NCBI GenBank assembly: GCA_037893245.1
Contig: JBAIAA010000117.1
Coordinates: 2,790,001 to 2,854,000 of the forward strand
Direction of reading: 5' to 3'
Origin: Crossaster papposus
Taxonomy: Eukaryota; Echinodermata; Asteroidea; Velatida; Solasteridae
DNA: 64,000 nucleotides
The notes beneath the pieces were generated by a model. The model was not told the origin of the DNA. It did no database searches and worked only from the letters and a program-made list of their open reading frames with translations. The translations under genes were made by a program, and so were the position numbers. Shown piece after piece: positions 46,643-57,974 of the stretch; position 1 is the stretch's first letter; each line of letters begins with the position of its first letter.

Positions 46643-47974
46643 TGTCACATTTTGCAAGCTTCATTGTCATTTCAACCTGAGGGCAGTTTCATGCAAATGT
46701 GGACATTCTATTGATAATGAAGTCTTCAATATAAAATGATACAATCAACTTTTGCATGTAATTGCCCTGCAAGCTACTTCAGATAAACAACACATAGAAC
46801 ACCGATGAAGCATACAATAATTAATAAATATAAACAGAAACAAATAGACTTCACACATTTGGCTTACATTACTAGATTAATGCCATGTATTATGCAGGGT
46901 ATAACTTGCTTTGGGCATGGAGCTATTATGCTTTAGGGAGCCACAACAGTACATGTACTTTAAACATACACATCGTATACAAGCCTTGATGCCATATGCA
47001 GTGCAATTGGTATCTTTATGAGCCTTTCTTTATATTTTTAGTTTTATTTATTGAGGGGATGCTTGTTATCTTTACAGAGTATGACTTTGGCTTCGCACTA
47101 ATGACGTGAAGTAAATGGCCTCTTTGCTTGCTTGTACTGTGCTCATCAGAAATACATATCCTTCCTCATGGTCATACAAGTAGAAGAACACTGCCAGTCA
47201 GTTGTACAGTGTTGGACATCAACCATATCCTCTGATCATCCTCCCGTAGGATCAGCTCCTCTAGCTGCTGCTTATGGTAGGCTCTCATCAACTGCTCAAT
47301 TCGTTATTTAGCTACAGCAAGACCAGAAATAGATTTTCTGAAAACTCCAACTACATAAGTTACTGAACATTGATATTACGCAAAGTCCTTCACATAATTG
47401 TACTTGAAAAAGCAAACTATTTTGCCACCAGGGAAGTTAGGAGACTCTAATGTTGTACATAAAAACAAATTATTAAAAATGGCGACATCCCAGTGCCAAC
47501 AGTGCACCAACTTCAATATCGACTGATGCTGCCAAGTGTTGAGTGCACATAAAAATAGCTTAATTTAAATGGTAGACACCGTGAAATATACTGTTACTCG
47601 ATCTGCAATAAATCACATGGAATGCAGTCGAACCTGGGTTCCACAAGACTTGTTATGAGTGGTTTATAAAGCTGATGGAAAATACATCAATTTGCAGTAT
47701 ACTTTAGCTCCACATAATTCATTGATCTAAAAGTCCGTTCTAGGAAAAAGGACAATTGTAGGTTGCGCAAGATATTGGATGATAAGCACCAACAGTTTCA
47801 ACAAACGTTCTTCTAAGGGAGTGAATTGCACTTACCATCAATTTATGAACTTGTTTTTGATTGTCCTACGACCAAACAACATAGAACGTTGATGCTGCCA
47901 GGTACAAGGCTTTTTGTCCTTTTTCCATCCTCGGAACAGATTCACAAACAAAAACCATCCCGCACCCAGCTTCC
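46643..47974. other. Non-coding interval, no feature recognised
   Basis: No frame of interest, tandem repeat or inverted repeat was recognised. Confidence 0.45.
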
Positions 47975-48183
47975 AATCCACTGACTTGTAATGGTCTTTT
48001 CATGAATAAGGATCTCGGAGCTAGACCGAAAATATTTGTCAGCGACTGGCTCAATGCCGTCATGAGTGTGCTACCCCTCATATGCCAGCCAGCCTGAACG
48101 TGCCTGGGATTGATGTTCTTGAAAAAAAATCCTGCACCTTGGTGCCATCATCAATGTCCCCAAAATCATGGCGCGAACTAGTA
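47975..48183 (+). mobile_element. Decayed TTAA-MITE copy
   Basis: TTTGTCAGCGACTGG, GTGTGCTACCC, AGCCTGAACG and GGCGCGAACTAGTAA follow the order of the MITE at 31782, with many changes. The left end is not recognisable. Confidence 0.5.
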
Positions 48184-48289
48184 AAATGGGGTAACAGGCC
48201 CTAATTTTAATTAAAGCAGAAATTAACCAGACATTTGGGGTAAAGTACACAGTACTGCAAAATACTACTTAATTATCAGTTGGCCAATG

Positions 48290-48529
48290 CAGTCCGGTGT
48301 AATTCCAAATATGGCATTCATGACTTATTTATGATGTCATTCATCCAATCACTGTGCTTAGAAATGACATCACGTGCATACAACAGAATACCCGAGTCAT
48401 GCAGTGCCTGCACAAACAACCGCCCACGACCTCTGGTTATTTTTGTTGTCACTGATTGGTGGTGTGGTACCATGTGACAGGATTCATGAATATGTATAAA
48501 GGTACCATATTTTGAATTACACCGGACTG
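48290..48529. mobile_element. 240-bp MITE with 25-bp inverted ends
   Basis: CAGTCCGGTGTAATTCCAAA at the left is mirrored at the right end, with one mismatch in 25 bp. A short symmetrical TGCAGT/ACTGCA context at the ends hides the target duplication. No coding sequence. Confidence 0.7.
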
Positions 48530-48549
48530 CAGTGCTGCAGTGCAGTGCC

Positions 48550-48900
48550 GTAGCCTATAGTATTGAATTTGTTACCTGTAGGTAAAGCTGCAGGTTGTGG
48601 GTTCAAGTTGGCCTGGAACTATGATGCGTTAAGCACTCTGCCACTGATCATTGCTTCCTTCCACCCAAGAGTAAATGGATGGGTACCTATGAGACTAGAG
48701 ATGGTTATTGTGGTTTATTATAGCTGCTTTGCACCGAAATGGCTGCATAATTGAGATGTATACTGATTACCAGGGAGCACGGATGATATTTTGAATTTTT
48801 CGTGGGCCCAATGACCGTGGTAATAATGTAAAGTGCTTTGAGACCGTTGGCGATAAGGCGCTATATAAGCACAGCACATTATTATTATTATTATTGTTAT
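48550..48900 (+). mobile_element. SINE with ATT-repeat tail
   Basis: A degenerate B box (GGGTTCAAGTTGG) is near 48600. The middle has GTAAATGGATGGGTACC. The 3' part, TAAAGTGCTTTGAGACC then GGCGCTATATAAGC and an ATT repeat, is the widespread invertebrate SINE tail type. Boundaries are approximate. Confidence 0.65.
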
Positions 48901-49165
48901 TTAAGTAGTATTTTGTAGTATGGTAACGTTAAGGTAAAACAGTTTATACCATTTAAATTAATTTTCATAAAGCACAAATTGTCGCCTCCATTTCGGGTGC
49001 CAAACCTTTTTAAGGCATATTTGTTAACCCTAACCCTTCCCTAATCCTCCAAAATCATCCTTGCAAATTTGTAGGATTTTACAGATTTGAAGATGAATGA
49101 TATTTCAAGTGAGGAATGTTCTTTTTAGGATTGAGGATGAATGGTGCTTCAAAAAAGAGGATTTT

Positions 49166-49751
49166 GGAGGATGCTATTTGAAGAAAAGAATTTTTTTGGA
49201 AGATCGGTGTGGTGTACCGGTATATAGCTAGGTTGCTGGAATGGAACTATTGAACTTGTTATCAATGTAGAAACTGCATATTATACATTATATCCACTGC
49301 TGGTAGTATTTATTGGCGCACAGTGTAAAGAGCATGATATACAATACTTTGAATATGACTTGCATATAATGTACAAAAACTAGTCAATAGACCTAAGATC
49401 TAATGACTTCATGCTTTGTTTTCATGTGCACTTTCCTATGTATTCTAGTGTATAAACTTCACGTCTATATAAACCACACATATAAATAAAGCCATTACAA
49501 TGTATGTCATTGTTCCAACACTTGTGACAAAAGAGGGAACAACAGGATTTTTACGGACTGAGGCATTTTTAACACAAGTACACAAATTTGGGGGATTTTG
49601 GGAGATGGTGGATTTCAAGAATACAAGAAATGGTGGATTTCAGACAATTAAGAATGAATAGATTTTTGGGGGCAGGGCAATAAGAGGATTTTGAACGATT
49701 GAAAATATTTCCTGCTAAAATTGCCTAAGGGGTTGTTAGATCCATCACTGC
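49166..49751. repeat. 0.6-kb duplicated segment (partner 50947-51545)
   Basis: It matches the second copy at about 98% by eye, from GAGGATGCTATTTGAAG to GATTAGTAAAC, in direct orientation. The two copies lie 1.2 kb apart. Confidence 0.85.
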
Positions 49752-50747
49752 TGATTAGTAAACTATAATTATACAAAGTGAATTGAATAAACCTTTTAAT
49801 TGTATTGATGTTTACTGCACAATGATTTAGATTGCTTCAGAATGTGTAGTAATGATGTTTAATTTTACTAATACAGATTTAACCATTTTTTTCATTTACA
49901 TAGCGGTAAATCATGTGGTTAAAGACAAAGTACCATACTTCATTTCTCATTATGTGCATATTTTGGGGTTTTTTCAGCAACAAATTGCTCAAAATCAAAA
50001 GATGTCTCGGGGCAATTTGATAGAGCTGCTACATTAAGCATAACAACATTGCTTAGCACAAAAGTTTCACTTGCGCAATACCAACAAAAACTCCACGTGT
50101 GCTTTTCATGCAAAGTAAAAACAAGCTGAATACTAGTCAAACAATATTCATCACCTGAACATTTGATTTCAAATCCTGTTTTGCCAAAGAGAATATTCAT
50201 GCTAACCAATTGTTTGTGCTTATCATGCAGCTCCATGAAATTAGTCTCTTGTGAGATTTCAACTATGTGAATGCTGTAAACTTCAAGAAAACCTGACAAA
50301 CACAATACTCTTGAGCTCGATTTAACTTTCCGTATGTATTTGCATTCACTGAAATTTTCAAAAATGTGTTTTTATTTAGTTGCATCTTTAGAAATAACTT
50401 GTTATTGTTCCTTCAAAATAACAACATGCCCGAAAAGAATTGAACAGGGAGTTTTGTGCCATTACTCTTCAGTAATATTTTCACCAGTTACTTTTGGGAT
50501 AGCTGCAAGTGTTGATGTAAGCCTTTATAAGAAATTGCCTATTACAAAATATCAAATATGCATAAAAACAATTGTTCTTTATATAGATGCTTTAATATAC
50601 CGTAGTAGTGTAGTAATTTATGAAATCCAAAGCAGCAAAAGCAAGACCTTATAGCATCAATATGTGCATTTGTAGCATACTCGTGTACTTGGCTTTGGCC
50701 AACTTTGATGAAGCATGTGGACCTTGTATGAAACTGTTGCCGATTGT
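49752..50747. other. Interval between the duplicate copies, no gene recognised
   Basis: Open frames on both strands (49940-50305 minus, 50334-50654 plus) overlap and lack known motifs. The minus frame shows no splice or family support. Confidence 0.4.
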
Positions 50748-50946
50748 GATGCACTTCCGGTTTAGACCGGAAGGGAGGGTCACGTGATTTTACGCACACG
50801 AGATAAAATGAAGATTCTGAATTATTCTATCTATTGCCACAAACATCAAGTTTCGGTCTTTTGCGGTTGATTTTGTATTGATTTTCAAAGATTAAATCAA
50901 TTACACCTTTAAGATGACGTCACATGACCCCTGATGACGTCACTAT
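50748..50946. repeat. Isolated fragment of family-2 satellite
   Basis: About 200 bp, from the CTTCCGG/CCGGAAG dyad to TGACGTCACTATG, lies alone. It abuts the second 0.6-kb duplicate exactly at its left edge. It shows that satellite pieces move without their element ends. Confidence 0.8.
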
Positions 50947-51545
50947 GAGGATGCTATTTAAAGAAAATAATTTTTTTGGAAGATCGGTGTGGTGTACCGG
51001 TATATAGCTAGGTTGCTGGAATGGAACTATTGAACTTGTTATCAATGTAGAAACTGCATATTATACATTATATCCACTGCTGGTAGTATTTATTGGCGCA
51101 CAGTGTAAAGAGCATGATATAGAATACTTTGAATATGACTTGCATATAATGTACAAAAACTAGTCAATAGACCTAAGATCTAATGACTTCATGCTTTGTT
51201 TTCATGTGCACTTTCCTATGTATTCTAGTGTATAAACTTCACGTCTATATAAACCACACATATAAATAAAGCCATTACAATGTATGTCATTGTTCCAACA
51301 CCTGTGACAAAAGAGGGAACAACAGGATTTTGGAGGACTGAGGCATTTTTAACACAAGTACACAAATTTGGGGGATTTTGGGAGATGGTGGATTTCAAGA
51401 ATACAAGAAATGGTGGATTTCAGACAATTAAGAATGAATAGATTTTTGGGGGCAGGGCAATAAGAGGATTTTAAACGATTGAAAAAATTTCCTGCTAAAA
51501 TTGCCTAAGGGGTTGTTAGATCCATCACTGCTGATTAGTAAACAA
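50947..51545. repeat. Second copy of the 0.6-kb duplication
   Basis: It is the direct-orientation partner of 49166-49751, starting immediately after the satellite fragment. Confidence 0.85.
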
Positions 51546-52057
51546 TTGGTTTAAAGTTTGCTTCCAAGTTTGAGTTGACAGGCTTGTTGCATTTACTTGT
51601 TGTTGCCTAAATATGTTTGGCAGTCAAATAAATAAAGGTAGAATTCATCAAATTGCACTACTCGGCCAAGTATGAGGACTACAAAAGTGCTGTTTTAGGC
51701 AACATTATTTGGTTATTGAATGTACAATTTACTTTTGGTTTTCATTGGACATACAGGGTATCAATTGCCATACACTTAGTATGTTGTATGCTTCTTCTTT
51801 TTGATTCCGTTGACTACTATTAATATAAATTGTGGTTCAGCAAACCTAAATCTTCGGTCCTGACTGCATTTATGTGCAGATTGTGCACACTGAATGGGAC
51901 CAACACTCCACTTAATTAAACAATTATGATATAACAAAAGTCTTAAACGAGAGTCGACTGTATATAATATTGTTAAAGTGGTATACTACATTGTATTTTT
52001 GTCATGGTAATCATTTAAAAAGCAATAATGTGTCTGTATTATATTTTAAAAGATACA
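51546..52057. other. AT-rich interval, nothing recognised
   Basis: This is single-copy sequence to the left of repeat U', without frames or repeats of note. Confidence 0.45.
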
Positions 52058-53632
52058 ATTGTAATTTTTTTTGTTCCTAAATGTGGTTTATTTGTTTCCG
52101 TTTTTTTTTTTTGAGGGGGGGGGGTAATGGGGAAATGAATTTTTACATTTCGTATAAAAAACGTATAACTTGTTGGTCTTATTACACTCCAATACTGTTT
52201 CATACTTTTTTAGCACGTTGTTTAAATTATAAAAGAAAAGGATTCCATGGTTTATGTTGATATTCAATAAATGTACTTCCATTTAAATGGTTCAACACTG
52301 AAAAGCCTAACTCAATTGCAGTGAACTTTCAAACATAATTTTGTTTAACTTTAACATAAAGATCACAAATGTTAGCCAAGATTTTTGTTATTTACTAGTT
52401 CTATGTGTGGTAAAAATGCAAAACCCAATAACCAAAATGTGTATAAATTGTCTAAATTAACTACACCTTTCTCCTTTCTGTAACTACTCAAATTTTTAAA
52501 GGATTAAAATGAAACAGAACTTTAGAATTACATGTCTTGTAAATTATACATCAACAGTGGCAGGTAAAACAAAACTACACGTCATATTGTAAAGTATTAC
52601 TTCAGAAATTTGCATGCAATAAACATTAATTCCCCAAAACATTATGAAATATGTAAACTGTGTGAAATACGTGTATAGCTTAAATGAATAAAAAATAAAA
52701 AAATCAACTCGAACTGTGTGCAATCTATTAACCATATCTGATTTAGTGAACATACACAAGTAAGATGCATAAAGTTTTCACCAAGTACATAGTATTTCAA
52801 AAGGGAAAAACATTTATTGATTTTAGTACTGATGCAGTCCATTAACATATCAAATTCACGCTTGAACACTCCAGGTCTGAACATCAAGTTTCAATCTCTA
52901 TACAACTTTAAGATGACAACCAGATCCAATTAGAGAATTGTTCAAAATGTAATTCTAGAAAATCTAAGGAAGAGTAAAATATATTGTAACATGAAGTTGG
53001 ACATGACATGGGCGGTAAGCACTAAGAAATCAGCCAAAATGACAACCTACAGCCACACTTGTTGTAGTCGTGTAGTGGGACAGTTGAACAGTGTCTTCCG
53101 ACATGTACCAGTGTAATCTTAGCGTGTTATTCAAATTGACGTCAATCTATTAAGGGGAAAGTTGAAATATTAAAGTCGCCTTTAAAATACAAATCCAGGA
53201 ACCGATCGTTAGATTGAAGACTGAATTGTGTGTTTCAACATTAAGTTGTCACAAAACTAATGTTGATGTACTCTTAACCGAATGAGGGCGCTCTTTACTT
53301 TTAATGGTCCACCGATACAAAACACGAGCAAGAAACGTATCGCTGTGTGGTACACATGTATAACTAAAAAACACCGCGTAGATGCAAAGACGTTGGTAAA
53401 TTTAGTCTATTTATCAAATGCCAGATTTAAATTGTTTTTATCATTACATGGTATATTAAAATATCGGATTTCTGCCAACATATACATGACTCATCGAAAC
53501 CCTTTTAATAACGTAAAGACTTTTAAATGACATTTATTAAAAATTCAAAACCCACAAAAACATTATTAATCTATCGGCAGACGGCGCTATACTATTTTAT
53601 GACGTCACCGATTACATTTTTGCTAAATAAAG
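52058..53632. repeat. Direct repeat U' (right copy)
   Basis: It is the partner of 21177-22740. Its left flank is single-copy sequence, and its right end switches abruptly to family-2 satellite at GAAGGAAGGGTCACGTG. Confidence 0.85.
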
Positions 53633-54984
53633 GAAGGAAGGGTCACGTGATTTCACGTACAGGAGATAAAATGAAGATCCTGGATTTTTCTATTAATTGC
53701 CACAAAATTGAAGTTTCGGTCTTTTGCGGTTGGTGTTTTATTGATTTTCAAAGATTAAATTAATTGCGCCTTTAAGATAAGGTCGCGTGGCCCTGATGAC
53801 GTCTTCCTCGTGGTGTCTGTCGGCGAGACTGCAGTTCACTATTGGGTCTTCACCTGGGTCAAGTTTATGGGAATACGACTTTGTTTTTCCGTTAAACGTG
53901 CTTTGAATTGTGCAAGCAACGTTTACAAAGTCTACGGGGTTGGATTCTGCGTAGCCGAAAGCGTGTTTACCTACCTGTCGTACGCGGCGCCCTTCCCCAT
54001 AGGCAATTTGATGACGTCCCCTGTTTCACAGGTTGGCGGCTAGTGTCCTCTTGGGTAAGCGTACATGTGCTTGCACGAACGATGTCAGTGGTGATACATT
54101 CGCTCATACATAATACACTATCAGTGTATACGTACATGTACTAGCATATATTATACGTGTGCCATACACACGTAAGGGGTCAATGCTTTTTGCACCTAGG
54201 CCAAAACCATTACATTTCAAGGGTACCGCAGGGTATGTTCAAGTTCGTTTTTTGCCCCAAAACACAGGGAAGTTTGAGAACTACTTTTACATTAACCTTT
54301 AGAACAAAAATCAAGATTGTATCCGTCAAGATTAATTTTTTAGGAATTTTTAAAGGAAAAGGAGTCTTTTCATTCTAACTTCCGGTCTGGTGACGTCATA
54401 ATTTTTTCTTCCCGTCAACTTGTTCCTAGCATGAAGCTGATTAAATACACCGGTTATAAAGTGATTTCAGCAAACTTCGCCACACACATCAACAGATTAT
54501 TCATTTTAACAATTTTTCAAACTGCCGCTAGAGGGCGCTATAACATGTTATGACGTCACCAATATTTTTTTTGAAACATACATTGTAGCCAGACACTAAC
54601 ATCGTTGAAAGTAAGTTCATATCATTTTTCACTTTCAAATTATGAGGCACTTCCGGTTTAGACCGGAAGGAAGGGTCACGTGATTTCACGCACACGAGAT
54701 AAAATTAAGATCCTGGATTATTCTATCTATTGCCACAAAAATTAAGTTTCGGTCTTTTGCGGTTGATTTGTTATTGATTTTCAAAGATTAAATCAATTAC
54801 ACCTTTAAGATGACGTCACGTGACCCCTGATGACGTCACCATTACGTTTTTCGGCGAGACACGAGTTCACTATAGGGTCTTCACCTGGGTTAAGTTTTAT
54901 GGAAATACGACTTTGTTTTCTATTAAAAGTGACTGGCAGAAAAAACGTGTACAAAGTCTATGGGGTTTAGGTTACTAAAAGAAA

Positions 54985-55034
54985 AAAAGAAGAAGAAGAA
55001 GAAGAAGAAGAAGAAGAAGAAGAAGAAAAAAAAA
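54985..55034. repeat. GAA microsatellite
   Basis: A run of GAA triplets occupies the A-rich tract of E11, just before its closing hairpin. In other elements this tract is A-rich with occasional G. Confidence 0.8.
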
Positions 55035-55052
55035 AATCAGAACAAAAACAAA

Positions 55053-55147
55053 GCTTTTCCGCTTTAAAGCGGAAAAGCAAAAAGAAGAAGACAACAAAAA
55101 AATGAGAACAAAAACAAAGGCTTTTTCGCAAAATTTGCGAAAAAGCC
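55053..55147. other. Closing hairpins of E11 (variant) and E10
   Basis: GCTTTTCCGCTTTAAAGCGG with its full complement lies at 55053-55078, and the standard GGCTTTTTCGC hairpin at 55119-55147. The variant matches only the tag at 20091. Confidence 0.7.
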
Positions 55148-55149
55148 AA

Positions 55150-57899
55150 CTAGAGATATGTCTGTTCAAGGAACAGAGCATATGGCTTTTTCGCATTTTG
55201 TTGTTGTATTGTTCATTACATTTATGATTTCATTTAATAAATTTCTTTACTTTAATTTTTTCAAAACTGCAAATTTTAAATTATTAATTGGATTATATCT
55301 CTCGCGGTTAATTTTCAGAAATGTTTAAAGGTTTTTTAATTGTAATTTCCGGTCTAGTGACGTCATATTATTTTGTTTTTATCCGCCAACTTGTTCCTAA
55401 CAAGATGCTGATTATAAATACCAATTATAAAGCGATTTGAGCAAACTTCGCCACGAAAATGAACTGATTATTCATTTTAAACATTTTTCAACCTGTCACT
55501 AGAGGGCGTTATAACAATTTATGACGTCACCGGTAACTTTGTTTGTAGAGTGCAGGCTACCTAGAGACTATCATCGTTGAAAGTAAATTCATATCATTTT
55601 CAACTTTCAAATTATAAGGCACTTCCGGTTTGGACCGGAAGGAAGTGTCAGGTCTTTTTGCATGTAATACAAATTATGAAGACCATGATTAATCTATCAA
55701 TTTCCTTAAAAATCTAAATCAGATCTCTTATAGTTGATTTTATATTGATTTTCAAAGAATAAATTTAGAAATATTTGGTTGCTTGTAATCTGACACTTGA
55801 TGACGTCATTGTGACGTAATTAACAGAAACTCGAGATCAGTCTTAACTTTGCTATCTGAAGCAAAAATCTGGATTATATCTATAGCGGTTGATTTTTAAG
55901 CGACTTTTTAAAGTTTAAAGGATTTTGTATTGTAACTTCCGGTTTGGTGACGTCATAAATATTTCTCCTTCCCAATGTGGTCTAAGCATAAAGCTGATTA
56001 TATACACCGGTTATAAAGTTATTTCAGCAAACTTCGCAACCACTGACCTCTACACCTGGACGGATCATTGTCCATATTCTGCTGTGCTAACACTTGAAGT
56101 CGGCGCGAACTGGAAGTGCAACATGGCGGACCCGAGACGTCACTGCTGTGAGCCAATGAAATGTCCAGGTGTAGAGGTTAGTGGATTTACTCTGTACGTT
56201 TTGTATTTATAAACATTACGTAATACGTATCGTACCAACACCTAGACATTTCATTGGCTCACAGAGTGACGTCGTGGGTCCGCCATGTTGCACTTCTCCG
56301 CATGCCGACTTCAAAATAGAACAATGATGATCTGTCCATGTATAGAGGTCAGTGTTCGCAACACACATCAACAGATTAATTATTTTAACCATTGTCAACC
56401 TGCCGCTAGAGGGCGCTATAACATGTTATGACGTCGCCGGAATTTTTTTGAATAGTTTATTCTAGCCAGACACTAACATCGTTGAAAGTAAGTTCATATC
56501 ATTTTTCACATTCAAATTATAAGGCACTTCCGGTTTTGACCGGAAGGAAAGGTCACGTGATTTCACGCACAGGAGATAAAATGAAGATCCTGGATTATTC
56601 GATTAATTGCCACAAAATTCAAGTTTCGGTCTTTTGCGGTTGATGTTTTATTGATTTTCCAAGATTAAATCAATTGCACCTTTAAGATAAGGTCACGTGG
56701 GCCTGATGACGTCTTCCTCGTGGTGTCTGTCGGCGAGACTGGAGTTCACTATTGGGTCTTCACCTGGGTCGAGTTTATGGAAATACGACTTTGTTTTTCC
56801 GTTAAAAGTGCTTTGAATTGTGCAAGCAACGTTTACAAAGTCTACGGGGTTGGATTCTGCGTAGCCGAAAGCGTGTTTACCTACCTGTCGTACGCGGCGC
56901 CCTTCCTCATGGGCAACTTGATGACGTCATCCTGTTTCACAGGTTGGCGGCTAGTGTCATCTTGGGTGAGCGTAAATGTGCTTGCACGAACGATGTCAGT
57001 GGTGATACATTCGCTCAATACATAATGCACTATCAGTGTATACGTACATGTACTAGCATGTATATTATACGTGTGGCACGCACACGTAAGGGGTCAATGC
57101 TTTTTGCACCTAGGCCAAAACGATTACATTTCAAGGGTGCCGCAGGGTATGTTCAAGTTCGTTTTTTGCCCCAAAACACAGGGAAGTTCGAGAACTACTT
57201 TTACATTAACCTTTACAGCAAAAATCAAGATTGTATCTGTCAAGTTTAATTTTTTAGGAATTTTCAAAGGAAAAAGAGTCTTTTCATTATAACTTCCGGT
57301 CTGGTGACGTCATAATTTTTTCTTCCCGTCAAATTGTTCCTAGCATGAAGCTTATTAAATACACCGGTTATAAAGTGATTTCAGCAAACTTCGCCACACA
57401 CATCAACAGATTATTCATTTTAACCATTATTCAAACTGCCGCTAGAGGGCGCTATAACATGTTATGACGTCACCAATTTTTTTTGGAAAAATATATTGTA
57501 GCCAGACACTAACATCGTTGAAAGTAAGTTCATATCATTTTTCACTTTCAAATTATGAGGCACTTCCGGTTTAGACCGGAAGGAAGGGTCACGTGATTTC
57601 ACGCACGCGAGATAAAATCAAGATCCTGGATTATTCTATCTATTGCCACAAAAATTAAGTTTCGGTCTTTTGCGGTTGATTTGTTATTGAATTTCAAAGA
57701 TTAAATCAATAACACCTTTAAGATGACGTCACGTGACCCCTGATGACGTCACCATGACGTATTTCTGCGAGACACGAGTTCACTATGGGGTCTTAACCTG
57801 GGTTAAGTTTTATGTAAATACGACTTTGTTTTCGATTAAAAGTGACGGGCAGAAAAAACGTGTACAAAGTCTATGGGGTTTAGGTTACTAAAAGAAAAG

Positions 57900-57931
<32 letters not shown>

Positions 57932-57974
57932 GAACAAAAACAAAGGCTTTTTCGCAAAATTGCGAAAAAGCCAA
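55150..57974 (-). mobile_element. Nested family-2 element E12
   Basis: Its CTAG directly follows E10's closing GCCAA. The opening is the same subtype as E5 (CTAGAGATATG). It closes with the hairpin 57945-57972, and it contains a MITE. Confidence 0.5.
56041..56354. mobile_element. 314-bp hAT-type MITE, duplicated copy
   Basis: It has the same ends and the same TTCGCAAC target duplication as 10247-10560, so it arrived by segment duplication and not by a new insertion. Confidence 0.88.

Larger units (their letters stand above)
20056..55080 (-). mobile_element. Nested family-2 element E11 with private tag variant, split by a 32-kb block
   Basis: Its opening tag has a T-to-C change. GCTTTTCCGCTTT at 20091-20103 is the exact inverted match of AAAGCGGAAAAGC at 55066-55078, and no other terminus in the window has this change. 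Its body is interrupted between 21176 and 53633 by the direct-repeat-bounded block that holds the PHD gene and the Helentron protein. The right part of the body (53633-54960) ends in the usual CTATGGGGTTTAGG, then a GAA-rich tract. Confidence 0.7.
18710..55149 (-). mobile_element. Nested family-2 element E10
   Basis: It opens at 18710 and its A-rich tract is interrupted at 20056 by E11. It closes with the hairpin 55119-55147 plus AA, directly before E12's CTAG at 55150. Placement next to E11's closer supports the pairing. Confidence 0.55.
53633..57898. repeat. Family-2 satellite, right block
   Basis: Same modules and orientation as the left block. It includes the closing ends of E11 and E10 and all of E12. 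The section 55618-57890 is a near copy of 9835-12115. Confidence 0.88.

Noticed and set aside
10926-57249. Frames of about 100 to 143 codons in the GC-richer family-2 block
   Set aside because: Two overlapping frames are open at once and the copies differ by frameshifts. There is no amino-acid-level conservation beyond that of the DNA.
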